A stretch of DNA of 64,000 nucleotides from Gammaproteobacteria bacterium (GCA_023381645.1 JAMCRJ010000076.1:124001-188000); one strand, 5' to 3'. Positions 18,347 through 28,977 are shown, counted from the first letter of the stretch. Made by a program: numbers and translations. Notes: generated by a model not told the origin, from the sequence alone.

Positions 18347-18446
18347 GGGTGTCGTGCCTTGCTGGCAATGCCTATGCTATCCTTCCACAATTCTTTGGGG
18401 CGGAAAACCCCTTTATTATTGGCATCGTGATGAAACAAGGATCTGT

Positions 18447-19523
18447 ATGAAAAAAATAGCCATATTCGCGGGTGACGGCATTGGTCCAGAAATCGTGGCT
18501 GCTGCCCGGCAAGTGCTGAATGCCGTGGATCAGGCGGCGCGACTCGGCCTGCACTGCAGCGAGGGCTTGGTGGGCGGCGCGGCGCTGGGTGCCAGCGATG
18601 ATCCCTTGCCGGCAGCCTCCCTGCAGTTGGCCCTGGAGGCGGACGCGGTCATTCTGGGCGCGGTGGGCGGCCCCCGCTGGGACGCATATCCGCCCGCCAA
18701 ACGCCCGGAACAGGGGCTGCTGCGCCTGCGCAAGGGGCTGGACCTCTATGCGAACCTGCGTCCCGCGCAGATTTTTCCGCAGTTGCTGGATGCCTCGCCC
18801 CTACGCCCGGAGCTGGTGCGGGATGTCGATATCCTGGTGGTGCGCGAGCTGACCGGAGATATCTACTTCGGTCAGCCGCGTGGTCTGGAAGCGGTCGACG
18901 GCAAGCGCCGCGGCTTTAACACCATGGTCTATGACGAGGATGAAATCCGCCGTATCGCCCATGTGGCCTTCCGCGCTGCCCAGGGGCGTCGCAAGCAGTT
19001 GTGCTCGGTGGACAAGGCCAATGTTCTGGAGGCCACGCGCCTGTGGCGCGAGGTGGTCACCGAGGTGGCGCGGGATTATCCCGATGTGCAGCTCAGCCAC
19101 ATGTATGTGGATAATGCCGCCATGCAACTGATCCGCGCCCCGGCACAGTTCGACGTGCTGCTGACCGGCAACATGTTCGGCGACATTCTTTCCGACGAGG
19201 CCAGTCAGTTGACCGGCTCCATCGGCATGCTGCCCTCGGCCTCACTGGGCGAGGGCAGGGCGATGTATGAGCCCATCCACGGCTCGGCGCCGGACATAGC
19301 CGGGCAGGACAAGGCGAATCCGCTGGCCACGATTTTGTCCGTGGCGATGATGCTGCGGTATTCTCTCGGTGCCGAGCCCTGGGCGCAGCGGGTGGAGGCG
19401 GCGGTGCAGCGGGTGCTGGATCAAGGCCTGCGTACCGCAGATATCGCGGCGCCGGGAGCGCCGGTGATCGGTACCAACGCCATGGGTGCCGCGGTGGTTG
19501 ACGCCCTGAACTTCAAGGATTGA
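18447..19523 (+). CDS. leuB: 3-isopropylmalate dehydrogenase LeuB
   Basis: LeuB oxidises and decarboxylates 3-isopropylmalate with NAD in leucine synthesis. The ATG at 18447 with AAGGA 5-9 bases upstream gives [20 protein letters not shown] (358 aa), the family N-terminus; the long frame upstream of it is not used. Motifs: [57 protein letters not shown] and [13 protein letters not shown]. leuC and leuD are not upstream here; the mob genes are instead. It leads into asd after 7 bases. Confidence 0.95.
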   Translation: MKKIAIFAGDGIGPEIVAAARQVLNAVDQAARLGLHCSEGLVGGAALGASDDPLPAASLQLALEADAVILGAVGGPRWDAYPPAKRPEQGLLRLRKGLDLYANLRPAQIFPQLLDASPLRPELVRDVDILVVRELTGDIYFGQPRGLEAVDGKRRGFNTMVYDEDEIRRIAHVAFRAAQGRRKQLCSVDKANVLEATRLWREVVTEVARDYPDVQLSHMYVDNAAMQLIRAPAQFDVLLTGNMFGDILSDEASQLTGSIGMLPSASLGEGRAMYEPIHGSAPDIAGQDKANPLATILSVAMMLRYSLGAEPWAQRVEAAVQRVLDQGLRTADIAAPGAPVIGTNAMGAAVVDALNFKD

Positions 19524-19530
19524 TACGCAG

Positions 19531-20556
19531 ATGCAAAAATCACGATACAACGTGGTCATTCTGGGTGCTACCGGTGCCGTCGGCGAGGTCATGCTGCAGA
19601 TTCTCGAGCAGCGGAAGTTTCCGGTGGATAAACTCTACCTGTTGGCCAGCAGCCACTCGGCGGGTGGACGTCTGCCCTTCAACGGCCAGCAGGTGCTGGT
19701 ACAGGATGCGGCGACTTTCGATTGGTCGCAGGCCGACATCGGGCTGTTTTCCGCCGGAGCCAAGGTCAGCGCGGAGTATGCGCCGAAGGCGGTGGCTGCC
19801 GGGTGTGTGGTCATCGACAACACCTCCCAGTTTCGCTATGACGATGAAATCCCGCTGGTCGTGCCCGAAGTCAACCCGCAGCGGATTGCCGATTACCGGC
19901 GCCACGGTATCATCGCCAACCCAAACTGCTCGACCATCCAGATGCTGCTGACGCTGAAGCCCATCGCCGATACAGTGGGCATCGAGCGGGTAGTAGTCGC
20001 GACCTATCAGGCGGTCAGCGGTGCGGGTCGGCGGGCCATCGAAGAACTGGGCCAGCAAACCCTGGCGATTTTTCGTCATGAGGAGGGAGTCGCCGAGGTG
20101 TTTCCCAAGCGGATTGCCTTCAACTGCCTGCCCCAGATCGATGCCTTCCAGGACAATGGCTATACCAAGGAAGAGATGAAAATGCTTTGGGAGACCCGCA
20201 AAATCCTGGAGCTTCCGGATATCGCCCTGACCGCTACCTGTGTGCGGGTGCCGGTATTTTACGGCCATTCTGAAGCGGTCAACGTGGTAACCCGCGAGCC
20301 CATCGCGCCGGAGACCGTTCGCGCGCTGCTGGAAAAAGCCCCCGGTGTCACCGTAGTGGATGATCGTGGTACGGCTGGCGCCTGGCCTTCCGCACTGGAT
20401 GCGGCCGGTCAGGATGCTACCTTTGTGGGACGTATTCGCGGCGACTGCTCCCATGTACGGGGCATCAATTTCTGGGTGGTTGCGGACAATATTCGTAAGG
20501 GCGCGGCACTGAACAGCGTCCAGATTGCAGAGTTGCTGATTCGCGACTATCTATAA
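19531..20556 (+). CDS. asd: Aspartate-semialdehyde dehydrogenase
   Basis: Asd reduces aspartyl phosphate to aspartate semialdehyde, the branch point to lysine, threonine, methionine and diaminopimelate. The 341-residue protein starts with a Rossmann fold (VVILGATGAVGEVMLQILEQ). It has the catalytic cysteine in NPNCSTIQM (around residue 132) and the substrate motifs TYQAVSGAGRRAIEEL and VFYGHSEAVNV. It is co-oriented with leuB and fimV, the usual proteobacterial order. Confidence 0.95.
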   Translation: MQKSRYNVVILGATGAVGEVMLQILEQRKFPVDKLYLLASSHSAGGRLPFNGQQVLVQDAATFDWSQADIGLFSAGAKVSAEYAPKAVAAGCVVIDNTSQFRYDDEIPLVVPEVNPQRIADYRRHGIIANPNCSTIQMLLTLKPIADTVGIERVVVATYQAVSGAGRRAIEELGQQTLAIFRHEEGVAEVFPKRIAFNCLPQIDAFQDNGYTKEEMKMLWETRKILELPDIALTATCVRVPVFYGHSEAVNVVTREPIAPETVRALLEKAPGVTVVDDRGTAGAWPSALDAAGQDATFVGRIRGDCSHVRGINFWVVADNIRKGAALNSVQIAELLIRDYL

Positions 20557-20619
20557 AAATGTCATCGGCGGCAGACCTCGCCGTAGTGCGCTGGCGTTAC
20601 CCAAATGAGGAAGATATCG

Positions 20620-22752
20620 ATGAATAAGAATAGGTGGTTGTTGACCATGGCCGGCATTGGTTTGCTTTTGCCGGGTATGGCGCAGGCGCTGGGACTCGGT
20701 GATCTGCGGGTGCTCTCTGCGCCGGGGGAGCCCTTTCGTGCGGAGATTCCCCTACAGTCGCTGAACCCCAAAGGCGAAGCGAACCTCAGCGTCGGACTCG
20801 CACCCGCCAGCGACTTCGCGATGATCGATCTTCCCAGATCGGGCGCACTGGATCACTGGCAATTTACGGTGCGCAGCGGTGATAGGCCGGCCGTACTGAT
20901 CAGCAGTCCCTTGCCGCTCGCCCAGCCGGAATTGCATTTCCTGGTGCGGCTCAACTGGTCCGGAGGACAGATGGTCCGGGAGTATACGGCGTCCGGTATC
21001 GGGAATAACGTGGTTCCCGCAGCTGCGCAACCGGCGTCCGTTCCGCAGTCCGTCGCCTCTCCGACAACGCCGCGGCTCGCCCGCCATACGGCTGCCGCAC
21101 CCCTCTATCACGGCTGGGCAAGAGTCAGCCGTTATGGTCCGGTGCCGGTCAACGGCTCTCTTTTTCAGGCGGCGCAGTCTATGGTCAACAGCAATGCGGT
21201 CACCATTGATCAGGTCATGGTGGCGCTGCTGAAGGCTAACCCGCGGGCCTTCAAGGGCGGGAATCCCGATTACCTCTATGCCGGAACCATGTTGACGGTA
21301 CCCAGTCTGGCCCAGGTGCAGTCTGCTTCACCCGCACAGGCCAGTGCCTGGTTGTCTGCTCGACAGGCGGCGAACAAACTGTCCGTCGTTGCGGTGGCGA
21401 CTGCGCCGACGGCCTCCGCCGCTGTAATGAGTACCGCTCCTGTCAGCGCGTCGGCCGTTTCTGCGGCAACTGCGGTCAAACCTGCCGGGAATGCGACGCA
21501 TCTGGTGCTTTCCAGCGCCCCTGCCGCAGCGGTGGCCGCTCCCGTAGCCAGCGTGGCGTCTCCGGCCAGCCCGCTGCAGATGCCGGATGTGATGCTTCGC
21601 AAGGATAACCAGAAGCTGACGGCGGAAGTGGCCGGCCTGGGGCAGCGTCTGAGCGCGGAGGAGCGCCTGCTGGCCAATCAGGGCGCGCAGCTTGCCGCGC
21701 TTTCCCGGGCGGGGGGCAACAATAATCTACCGTTGATCCTGTCACTGGGCGGAAATCTTTTGCTGCTGGCCCTGTTCATCTGGATATGGCGTCGCCAAAA
21801 AGAGGCGGAACAACGTCAGCGGGAGATTTCCCAGCGGGTTTCCGTTTTGAGCACTGCGCCTAAAGTGCCCGCAGCGCCCCCTCAGCCCGGGGTGGCTGCC
21901 GCTACTGCGCCAGCGCCCTCGGCTGTCCTCGCTGCCGGGGGGGGCGCGGCTGCCCAGGCCGGTGCCGCCGAGATCGATCCCGTCGAACAAGCCGATCTTT
22001 ACCTGACCTACGGTAAGGCGGAACAGGCGGTCGCCGTGCTCAATGACGCCCTCGAAGAAAATCCGCGGCGTAAGGATCTGTACGTCAAACTGCTCGACAT
22101 TTATGCCAATCTGGATCGCCACGAGGAATATCTGGATCTCGCCGAACGTATGCGGGGGCGTTTCGGACCGCACAATGCGGCGTGGCAGGAAGTAGCCGCA
22201 CAAGGGGCGCGACTCTTTCCCGGTAACGCGCTCTTCTCCATCTCCGACGAGGGGGCGGCAGTCGCTTCCGCCACGGTCATTGGGATGGACCAGCCTGTCC
22301 CCGGTGAGGCGTCCCCGGCGCTGGTGCCTCCGGATGTGCTGGATTTCCACTTCGACCATGCCCCTGCGGGGCCTGGGGCAGGAGAAACATTGAACGCTTT
22401 CCCGGCGGAGGAAAAGGCCCGGCTCCTGCAGGATATCAATGAGCAGTTCCGGTTGATGGAGGAAGCAGAGGCGGAAACCGGGGCCCCGGCACCTCGGGCA
22501 AAATCGGTACTGGAACTGGCACCAGACGTCTCCGCGTCTGCTCCGGCACCTGCCGAGTCTCCCGCCGTCGGGGCGCCGTCCGGCGGTCTGGATGTTGCGG
22601 ATTGGGACGCCATGGGTACCAAACTCGACCTGGCCAAAGCCTATGTGGAAATGGGTGACGGTGAATCGGCACGCGATCTGCTCGAAGAACTGGTTCGGGA
22701 AGACAGCGGCGCCCATCAGGAAGAAGCGCGGCAGTTGCTGAGAAGTCTTTAA
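20620..22752 (+). CDS. fimV: FimV/HubP-like polar hub protein
   Basis: FimV proteins organise the cell pole and are needed for type IV pilus assembly and twitching. The 710-residue product has a signal peptide, the FimV N-terminal domain (LGLGDLRVLSAPGEPF), and a LysM-like region around residues 165-230 ending in YAGTMLTVPS. These are followed by an Ala-rich linker, a coiled coil (about 330-360), one transmembrane segment (LPLILSLGGNLLLLALFIWI) and a cytoplasmic acidic part with a TPR-like repeat (ADLYLTYGKAEQAVAVLNDA). It ends in the FimV C-terminal motif (KLDLAKAYVEMGD). The start at 20620 has GAGGAAG upstream; the ATG at 20605 is less likely. Confidence 0.88.
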   Translation: MNKNRWLLTMAGIGLLLPGMAQALGLGDLRVLSAPGEPFRAEIPLQSLNPKGEANLSVGLAPASDFAMIDLPRSGALDHWQFTVRSGDRPAVLISSPLPLAQPELHFLVRLNWSGGQMVREYTASGIGNNVVPAAAQPASVPQSVASPTTPRLARHTAAAPLYHGWARVSRYGPVPVNGSLFQAAQSMVNSNAVTIDQVMVALLKANPRAFKGGNPDYLYAGTMLTVPSLAQVQSASPAQASAWLSARQAANKLSVVAVATAPTASAAVMSTAPVSASAVSAATAVKPAGNATHLVLSSAPAAAVAAPVASVASPASPLQMPDVMLRKDNQKLTAEVAGLGQRLSAEERLLANQGAQLAALSRAGGNNNLPLILSLGGNLLLLALFIWIWRRQKEAEQRQREISQRVSVLSTAPKVPAAPPQPGVAAATAPAPSAVLAAGGGAAAQAGAAEIDPVEQADLYLTYGKAEQAVAVLNDALEENPRRKDLYVKLLDIYANLDRHEEYLDLAERMRGRFGPHNAAWQEVAAQGARLFPGNALFSISDEGAAVASATVIGMDQPVPGEASPALVPPDVLDFHFDHAPAGPGAGETLNAFPAEEKARLLQDINEQFRLMEEAEAETGAPAPRAKSVLELAPDVSASAPAPAESPAVGAPSGGLDVADWDAMGTKLDLAKAYVEMGDGESARDLLEELVREDSGAHQEEARQLLRSL

Positions 22753-22758
22753 CCCGGC

Positions 22759-23580
22759 TTGGCGGTGGAGCAGTTCGCAGAGCCGAAAGGCACCCGTTGG
22801 GCACTAGGCCTGGAATACGATGGCAACGGGTTCTGTGGCTGGCAACGCCAGTTGGATCAGGACAGTGTACAAGGTGTTGTTGAGGCGGCGCTGAGTCAGG
22901 TGGCCCAGTGCCCGATCTCTGTCGTCGTCGCCGGGCGAACCGATACGGGGGTGCATGCCCTGTGTCAGGTGGTGCACTTCGATAGCCCGGTCGTGCGGCG
23001 TCCCGAGGCTTGGGTGCGTGGCGCCAATACCGCGTTACCCGCGGGGGTGGCGCTGCGTTGGGCCCGGGTCGTCCCGGATAGCTTCCATGCCCGTTTCTCC
23101 GCTACGGCCCGGCGTTATCGTTATGTGATTCTCAATCGTCGCGAGAAATCCGCCCTGTGGCGGAATCACACCGCCTGGATATACAGCCCCCTGGATGTGG
23201 GGGCCATGCAGGTAGCGGCGCAAAGCCTGCTGGGTACCCATGATTTTTCCGCCTTTCGCGCCTCCGCCTGTCAGGCCAAAAGTCCTGTACGGAATTTGTG
23301 CCAGCTTCGAGTCGTCCGGCGGGGCGATCTGATTGCCGTCGATGCCGAGGCCAACGGTTTCCTGCATCACATGGTGCGCAATCTTGTGGGGGTGCTGATT
23401 GCCATCGGCAAGGCGGACCGGCCTGTGGATTGGGCGGCGGAGGTGCTGGCCAGTCGCGATCGCTGTCAGGCTGGCGTTACGGCCCCGCCGGGCGGCCTTT
23501 ATTTCGTGGCGCCGCGTTATCCTGCGGAGTTTGGGCTGCCGGTGGATGCGGTGGACGCCGGTTTTCTGACGGGCGATTGA
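22759..23580 (+). CDS. truA: tRNA pseudouridine(38-40) synthase TruA
   Basis: TruA converts uridines 38, 39 and 40 in the anticodon arm to pseudouridine. The 273-residue protein has the family N-terminus ALGLEYDGNGFCGWQRQ and the catalytic aspartate in AGRTDTGVHALCQVVHFDS. It also has FHARFSATARRYRYVI and the substrate-binding NGFLHHMVRNLVG. The start is a TTG at 22759, 6 bases after fimV; a GTG at 22765 is possible, and no clear ribosome site separates them. Confidence 0.93.
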   Translation: MAVEQFAEPKGTRWALGLEYDGNGFCGWQRQLDQDSVQGVVEAALSQVAQCPISVVVAGRTDTGVHALCQVVHFDSPVVRRPEAWVRGANTALPAGVALRWARVVPDSFHARFSATARRYRYVILNRREKSALWRNHTAWIYSPLDVGAMQVAAQSLLGTHDFSAFRASACQAKSPVRNLCQLRVVRRGDLIAVDAEANGFLHHMVRNLVGVLIAIGKADRPVDWAAEVLASRDRCQAGVTAPPGGLYFVAPRYPAEFGLPVDAVDAGFLTGD

Positions 23581-23640
23581 CGGGCGTCGCCGGTCGGCTG
23601 CGCTCATGCTTTCTGCCAGCCGCGGTGTTAGAATGTGCCG

Positions 23641-24252
23641 ATGGTGCGTATCAAGATATGCGGTATCACGAATGCGGAGGACGCCCGCGCGGCGGCCGCC
23701 GCCGGCGCGGATGCCGTCGGACTGGTGTTCTACCGTAGCAGTCCGCGGGCTCTGGATGCTGTGCGTGCCCGGAAAATTCTTGCGGCACTGCCGCCGTTCG
23801 TCACGCGCGTCGGCCTTTTCGTCAACGCGGAAGCTGCCGAGGTGGCCTCTACGCTGCAGCAATGCCCTCTGGATGTCCTGCAATTTCATGGTGATGAATC
23901 GCCATCCCTCTGCCGGGGATTCGGCCGCCCCTACATCAAGGTGTTGCGGGTGACAGCAGCGCAAGACCTGCGGCCGGCGGTGGACGCCTATCACGACGCG
24001 CAGGGACTGCTGCTGGACTGCGCCGCGCCGGGCGTCTGGGGGGGGTCGGGCCGGAGTTTCGACTGGTGGCCACTGCCGGATCTGGGTAAGCCCTTGATTC
24101 TGGCGGGCGGGCTTCATGCCGAAAATGTTGCCGAGGCCATCGCCATCGCCCGGCCTTATGCGGTAGATGTGAGCAGCGGGGTGGAACTGTCGCCCGGACG
24201 CAAAGATCATGACAAAATGGCGCGGTTTGTCGCACGGGTGCGCGGTACCTGA
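23641..24252 (+). CDS. trpF: Phosphoribosylanthranilate isomerase TrpF
   Basis: TrpF catalyses the Amadori rearrangement of phosphoribosylanthranilate in tryptophan synthesis. The N-terminus [20 protein letters not shown] carries the KICG motif with the catalytic Cys. The general-acid Asp lies in [20 protein letters not shown], and [14 protein letters not shown] and [19 protein letters not shown] form the phosphate site. The 203-residue length is normal. A GTG at 23635 in the same frame is an alternative start. A 60-base gap separates it from truA. Confidence 0.95.
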   Translation: MVRIKICGITNAEDARAAAAAGADAVGLVFYRSSPRALDAVRARKILAALPPFVTRVGLFVNAEAAEVASTLQQCPLDVLQFHGDESPSLCRGFGRPYIKVLRVTAAQDLRPAVDAYHDAQGLLLDCAAPGVWGGSGRSFDWWPLPDLGKPLILAGGLHAENVAEAIAIARPYAVDVSSGVELSPGRKDHDKMARFVARVRGT

Positions 24253-24262
24253 GGGAGAGAAA

Positions 24263-25462
24263 ATGGGAACTTATGCTTTGCCGGACGCATCCGGACACTA
24301 TGGTCCTTACGGCGGTCGTTTCGTTGCAGAAACCCTGATTCCGGCACTGGAGGAACTGGAGCGTGCCTACCAGGAGGCGCAGCGGGATCCGGAGTTCCGT
24401 GCCGAGCTACACAGTGAACTGCGCCAGTTCGTCGGTCGTCCCAACCCACTCTATCATGCCGGGCGCCTTTCCACGGAGCTGGGTGGAGCGCAAATTTACC
24501 TCAAGCGGGAAGACCTCAACCACACCGGCGCGCACAAAATCAATAATGCTGTCGGTCAGGCCCTGCTCGCCCGGCGTATGGGTAAAAAACGGGTAATCGC
24601 CGAGACGGGCGCGGGGCAGCATGGCGTCGCTACGGCGACGGTCGCGACCCGCTATGGCATGGAATGCCTGGTGTATATGGGCGAGGAGGATATCCAGCGC
24701 CAGTCCAGCAATGTGTTTCGCATGCGTTTGCTGGGTGCGCAGGTGACGGCGGTCAGCAGCGGTACCCGCACCCTGAAGGATGCGCTCAACGAAGCTTTGC
24801 GGGACTGGGTAACCAATGTCGAAAGCACTTTTTATGTGATCGGAACAGTGGCGGGACCGCATCCCTACCCGGTCATGGTGCGGGACTTCCACCGGGTCAT
24901 CGGCGACGAAGCGCGGGCGCAGTGCCTCGAACTCACGGGACGGCTCCCCGATTGTCTGATCGCCTGCGTGGGGGGGGGGAGTAATGCCATTGGCCTGTTT
25001 TATCCCTTTATCGAAGACAGGGCGGTGCGGATGATCGGTGTCGAAGCGGGTGGTCGGGGCCTTGCCACCGGACAACACGCCGCCCCCCTGACCACCGGAC
25101 GTCCGGGGGTGTTGCATGGTAACCGGACCTACCTGATGGAAGACGAAGACGGTCAGATTCTGCCGACCCACTCCATCTCGGCGGGGCTGGATTATCCGGG
25201 GGTGGGACCAGAGCATGCCTATCTGAAGGATACCGGCCGGGCGGAGTATGTGGCGGCTACCGATGAAGAAGCGCTGGCCGCCTTCCATCGTCTGTGCCGC
25301 ACCGAGGGCATCATTCCGGCGCTGGAAAGCGCACATGCGCTGGCCCACGCCTTCCGCCTGGCGCCGACCATGCGCTCTGATCAGACCATTATCGTCAACC
25401 TGTCCGGGCGAGGCGATAAGGATATCCATACCGTCGCCGCCCTGGAGGGTATTCATTTATGA
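24263..25462 (+). CDS. trpB: Tryptophan synthase beta subunit TrpB
   Basis: TrpB condenses indole with serine using pyridoxal phosphate. The PLP lysine is in [19 protein letters not shown] (near residue 90), and the phosphate-binding loop is [23 protein letters not shown] and [14 protein letters not shown] motifs (here [14 protein letters not shown]) complete the family pattern. The ATG at 24263 follows a GGGAGAG ribosome site; the frame upstream overlaps trpF and is not used. The stop overlaps the trpA start by four bases, as expected for the alpha2-beta2 complex. Confidence 0.96.
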   Translation: MGTYALPDASGHYGPYGGRFVAETLIPALEELERAYQEAQRDPEFRAELHSELRQFVGRPNPLYHAGRLSTELGGAQIYLKREDLNHTGAHKINNAVGQALLARRMGKKRVIAETGAGQHGVATATVATRYGMECLVYMGEEDIQRQSSNVFRMRLLGAQVTAVSSGTRTLKDALNEALRDWVTNVESTFYVIGTVAGPHPYPVMVRDFHRVIGDEARAQCLELTGRLPDCLIACVGGGSNAIGLFYPFIEDRAVRMIGVEAGGRGLATGQHAAPLTTGRPGVLHGNRTYLMEDEDGQILPTHSISAGLDYPGVGPEHAYLKDTGRAEYVAATDEEALAAFHRLCRTEGIIPALESAHALAHAFRLAPTMRSDQTIIVNLSGRGDKDIHTVAALEGIHL

Positions 25463-26277
25463 GCCGTCTCGCCGGGCTGTTTGCCCAACTCCGGGATGCG
25501 GGTCGTGCCGCCCTCATTCCTTTCATGACGGCGGGTGACCCATCCCTGACCGCGACTGTGCCCCTGATGCACGCGCTGGTCGCTGCGGGGGCCGATGCCA
25601 TCGAACTGGGGATGCCCTTTTCCGACCCCATGGCCGATGGTCCCAGCATCCAGCGCGCCAGTGAGCGGGCGCTGGCGCGGGGGGTGAAGCTGCGCATGGT
25701 CCTGGAGTGGGTGCGCGAATTCCGCACGACCAACAGGCACACGCCCGTCATTCTCATGGGTTATCTGAATCCGGTAGAAGCCATGGGTATAACCTTGTTC
25801 GCCGAGGCGGCCGCGACGGCGGGGGTGGATGGGGTCATTCTGGTGGATCTGACCCCGGAGGAGGGGCGCGGTGAAGCCGTCGTTCTCCGCCAGCAGGGTA
25901 TCGATCCCATTTTCTTGCTGGCGCCGACCAGCGGGCCGGAACGCGTGGCGACCGTCCGCGGTATGGGCAGTGGTTTTGTATATTATGTATCTCTGCGCGG
26001 TATTACCGGCGCAGCCCAGGCGGACTGGGCGGAGGTTCTGGAGCGGGTACAGCACCTGCACCGGCAACTGGGCCTGCCCGTGGCCATCGGTTTTGGCATT
26101 CGCGATGCGGCGACGGTAGCGCGGGTGGCGACCGGGGCCGACGGGGTGGTTGTCGGCAGTGCGCTGGTCGATCAACTGGCGGCGTGTGCGACGGATCAGG
26201 AAGCCATTGCGGCGGCCACCCGCTTTATCGAGCCGCTGGTCCAGGCCGTGCGGCGTACGGAAAGGAGAGGCGCATGA
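25459..26277 (+). CDS. trpA: Tryptophan synthase alpha subunit TrpA
   Basis: TrpA cleaves indole-3-glycerol phosphate and passes indole to TrpB. Both catalytic acids are visible: Glu in [20 protein letters not shown] (near residue 50) and Asp in [12 protein letters not shown]. The phosphate loop is [11 protein letters not shown], followed by [13 protein letters not shown]. At 272 residues the length is normal. It overlaps trpB by four bases and accD by four bases. Confidence 0.95.
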   Translation: MSRLAGLFAQLRDAGRAALIPFMTAGDPSLTATVPLMHALVAAGADAIELGMPFSDPMADGPSIQRASERALARGVKLRMVLEWVREFRTTNRHTPVILMGYLNPVEAMGITLFAEAAATAGVDGVILVDLTPEEGRGEAVVLRQQGIDPIFLLAPTSGPERVATVRGMGSGFVYYVSLRGITGAAQADWAEVLERVQHLHRQLGLPVAIGFGIRDAATVARVATGADGVVVGSALVDQLAACATDQEAIAAATRFIEPLVQAVRRTERRGA

Positions 26278-27158
26278 GCTGGTTCGATCGGGTACTGCCA
26301 CCCAAAATCAAAAAAACATCGGCAGAGGCCTCGGTTGTGAGCGAGAACAAGCGCACCGTACCGGAGGGCCTGTGGTCCAAGTGTCCCACCTGTCAGGTGG
26401 TGCTCTACCGCACGGAGCTGGAGGAAAATCTTTACGTTTGCCCCCACTGCGGCCATCATCAGCGGATCAGCGCCCGGCAGCGTCTGGATTTCTTCCTCGA
26501 TGCAGAACCCCGGCTGGAGATTGCGAAGGAATACGTCCCGGTGGATCCCCTGCGCTTCAAGGATCAGAAGCGCTATAAGGACCGCCTGCAGGAAGCCCAG
26601 GCCAAGTCCGGAGAGAAGGATGCTCTGGTGGTGATGCGCGGCCTCCTGGAAGGGCGCCCGGTGGTGGTTGCCGCTTTTGCCTTCGAGTTCATGGGCGGGA
26701 GCATGGGATCGGTGGTGGGCGCCCGTTTTGCCCGTGCGGCGGAGACTGCGCTGACCGAGCGCTGTCCACTGGTCTGCTTCAGTGCCAGTGGCGGGGCACG
26801 GATGCAGGAAGGACTATTTTCCCTGATGCAGATGGCCAAGACTTCCGCCGCCGTGGAGCGGTTGGCCAAGGCGGGGGTGCCTTTCATCTCGGTGCTCACC
26901 GATCCGACCATGGGCGGCGTCTCCGCCAGTCTGGCCACCCTGGGAGATATTTTGATTGCGGAGCCCAAGGCCCTGATCGGCTTTGCCGGCCCGCGGGTAA
27001 TCGAGCAGACCATCCGTGAAAAGCTGCCGGAGGGGTTTCAGCGCGCGGAATATTTGCTGGAGCACGGCGCCATCGATCAGATTGTCGATCGCCGCCAGAT
27101 GCGCGCGGTGGTGAGCGAGATGCTGGGGATGCTGACCCATGCCCCGAGTCCCCACTAA
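26274..27158 (+). CDS. accD: Acetyl-CoA carboxylase carboxyltransferase beta subunit
   Basis: AccD with AccA transfers CO2 from carboxybiotin to acetyl-CoA, the first committed step of fatty-acid synthesis. The 294-residue protein starts [14 protein letters not shown]. It has an N-terminal zinc ribbon (CPTC at about residue 39 and CPHC about 20 residues later), followed by the carboxyltransferase core ([50 protein letters not shown]). The start overlaps the trpA stop; the frame upstream of 26274 lies inside trpA. Confidence 0.96.
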   Translation: MSWFDRVLPPKIKKTSAEASVVSENKRTVPEGLWSKCPTCQVVLYRTELEENLYVCPHCGHHQRISARQRLDFFLDAEPRLEIAKEYVPVDPLRFKDQKRYKDRLQEAQAKSGEKDALVVMRGLLEGRPVVVAAFAFEFMGGSMGSVVGARFARAAETALTERCPLVCFSASGGARMQEGLFSLMQMAKTSAAVERLAKAGVPFISVLTDPTMGGVSASLATLGDILIAEPKALIGFAGPRVIEQTIREKLPEGFQRAEYLLEHGAIDQIVDRRQMRAVVSEMLGMLTHAPSPH

Positions 27159-27186
27159 GCGCGGCGCACGGGAGCGGGCATAGCCG

Positions 27187-28476
27187 GTGGCACTGCTGGC
27201 GGATTCTCTCAGCGACCGGGTCGCTGAACTGGCCGGGCCACCCGAGCAAATCGTCATGGGTCTGGAGCGAATGCGGGCCGCTTTGGGGGCGCTGAAGATG
27301 TCCGCGCGTTTGCCCGTGCCGGTGATGCTGGTGGGAGGCACCAATGGCAAGGGCTCCACGGTGGTTTATCTGGAGGCCTTCTATCGCCAGGCGGGCTATC
27401 GCGTTGGCGCTTATACCAGCCCCCACCTCTGGCAGTTTACCGAACGCCTGCGGCTGGATGGCCGGTCTGCACCAGAGTCCCTCTGGCATCAGCAACTCAC
27501 GGAAATCACCGCCACAGTCCGACAGATCCCGCTTACCTATTTTGAGATCGCGACCCTCGCTGCGGTACGGATGATGCTGGCCACCAGGGTCGACGTGGCG
27601 ATTCTGGAGGTCGGTCTGGGAGGACGTCTGGATGCGGTCAATGCCTTTACCCCGGATTGCAGTATCGTAACCACCGTGGATCTGGACCATCAGGACTGGC
27701 TGGGATCCGATCGCACAGCCATCGGCCATGAAAAAGCGGGTATATTCCGTCGTGGCGTGCCCGCCCTCTATGGGGATACGGAAGACCCCTGCGCTTCGGT
27801 GCTGGAGGCGGCAGTACGTGCTGAAGTACCCCTGCAGCGGTTGGGGCGGGATTTTCATATTGATCCCCTGCGCGGGAAATGGTCAGGATTCGGGCACGGG
27901 AAACAGGTGCCCCCGCCTTTGTGGGAGGGGGCCGTACAATGGGCCAATCTGGCGCTGGCGGTGGCGGCCGTGTCGCTGCTGCAGGAGAAATTGCCAGTGT
28001 CCGATGCGGCGGTTTCCGCATGGACGCGGCTGCCGCGATTGCCGGGCCGCTGTCAATGGCTTCAGCCTTGGGATAAGGATGGCCCCGATCTGCTGGTGGA
28101 TGTCGCGCACAACCCGCAGGCAGCGCGGCAACTGGCGGCGTTGCTGGCGGCGCGAAAGGGCTTCGGGCGATGCCACGCCGTCGTCGGCATGCTCGCCGAC
28201 AAGGATGTCGCCGGAACACTCGCGCCACTGCTGCAGTGGGTGGATGCCTGGCATGTACTGGAGATCACCGATACCCCGCGTGCGGCGACGATGCTGCAGC
28301 TCCGCGATACCCTCCGGGGGCTGGGGGCAACGGCCGTATCGGCGGATGCCTGCATGGAGCAGGCCCTGGAGCGGTCAAGAATGACCCTGGCGACCGGAGA
28401 TATTCTGCTGTGCTTCGGCTCCTTTCATCTCGTCAAACAGTTACCGGTGGCGTGGCTGTTGAGTGACCCGTCATGA
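27187..28476 (+). CDS. folC: Dihydrofolate/folylpolyglutamate synthase FolC
   Basis: FolC adds glutamate to dihydropteroate and elongates folate polyglutamate tails. The Mur-ligase-type P-loop is GGTNGKGSTVVYLEAFY (near residue 50), followed by GAYTSPHLWQFTERLRL. VDVAILEVGLGGRLDAVNAF, IVTTVDLDHQDWLG and a C-terminal HNPQAARQL complete the family pattern. The start is a GTG at 27187 with only a weak ribosome site, so a different start is possible. The stop overlaps cvpA by four bases. In many gammaproteobacteria a dedD (SPOR) gene lies between folC and cvpA; it is absent here. Confidence 0.93.
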   Translation: MALLADSLSDRVAELAGPPEQIVMGLERMRAALGALKMSARLPVPVMLVGGTNGKGSTVVYLEAFYRQAGYRVGAYTSPHLWQFTERLRLDGRSAPESLWHQQLTEITATVRQIPLTYFEIATLAAVRMMLATRVDVAILEVGLGGRLDAVNAFTPDCSIVTTVDLDHQDWLGSDRTAIGHEKAGIFRRGVPALYGDTEDPCASVLEAAVRAEVPLQRLGRDFHIDPLRGKWSGFGHGKQVPPPLWEGAVQWANLALAVAAVSLLQEKLPVSDAAVSAWTRLPRLPGRCQWLQPWDKDGPDLLVDVAHNPQAARQLAALLAARKGFGRCHAVVGMLADKDVAGTLAPLLQWVDAWHVLEITDTPRAATMLQLRDTLRGLGATAVSADACMEQALERSRMTLATGDILLCFGSFHLVKQLPVAWLLSDPS

Positions 28477-28970
28477 CCTTGTGGGTAGATGCCGCCACGG
28501 TAGGGCTGGTGGTGCTGTCCGCACTCTGGGGCCTTTTCCGCGGAATGGTGCGCGAGTTTTTTTCCCTGGCGGCATGGGTCGGTGGGTTTTATGTGGCCTG
28601 GAACTGGGGCGGCAGTTGGCTGGCGCCCCGGCTGTCTGCGCAGATCCCCGTGGACTGGCGAGTGCCGTTAGCCTCTCTCCTCCTTTTTTTTTCCTGCCTG
28701 ATCGTCGGGACCCTATGCGCTCTTGTCGTTCGTAAGCTATTATACGGCATTGGTTTCGGGGCGACGGACCGGTTTTTGGGGGCTTTCTTCGGTTTTTTGC
28801 GGGGACTGGTGTTGATTGCCATTGTGGTCACTCTGGTGCAGTCTTCTGACCTGTCCCGATCCCCCTGGTGGGAGAGTTCCTGGCTGGCACAGGAGCCGGT
28901 GAACCGCTGGTCGCAATTGTTGACGGCACCTGCCGTCTCCTATTTGGAGTCGCAAAAATTTGCAAAATGA
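28473..28970 (+). CDS. cvpA: CvpA-family membrane protein
   Basis: CvpA is an inner-membrane protein named for colicin V production, often cotranscribed with purF. The 165-residue product has four predicted membrane segments: VGLVVLSALWGLFRGMV, EFFSLAAWVGGFYVAW, ASLLLFFSCLIVGTLCALVV and FLRGLVLIAIVVTLV. The family motif GxxRGxxRE appears as GLFRGMVREFF, and FGATDRFLGAFFGFLRG is also typical. It overlaps folC by four bases, and its stop precedes the chosen purF start by 7 bases. Confidence 0.9.
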   Translation: MTLWVDAATVGLVVLSALWGLFRGMVREFFSLAAWVGGFYVAWNWGGSWLAPRLSAQIPVDWRVPLASLLLFFSCLIVGTLCALVVRKLLYGIGFGATDRFLGAFFGFLRGLVLIAIVVTLVQSSDLSRSPWWESSWLAQEPVNRWSQLLTAPAVSYLESQKFAK

Positions 28971-28977
28971 CAACGTG

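Noticed and set aside
18391..18420. GGGG-CGGAAAA-CCCC hairpin with a T-rich tail before leuB
   Set aside because: The stem is only 4 bp and no leader peptide is visible, so I do not call it an attenuator or terminator.
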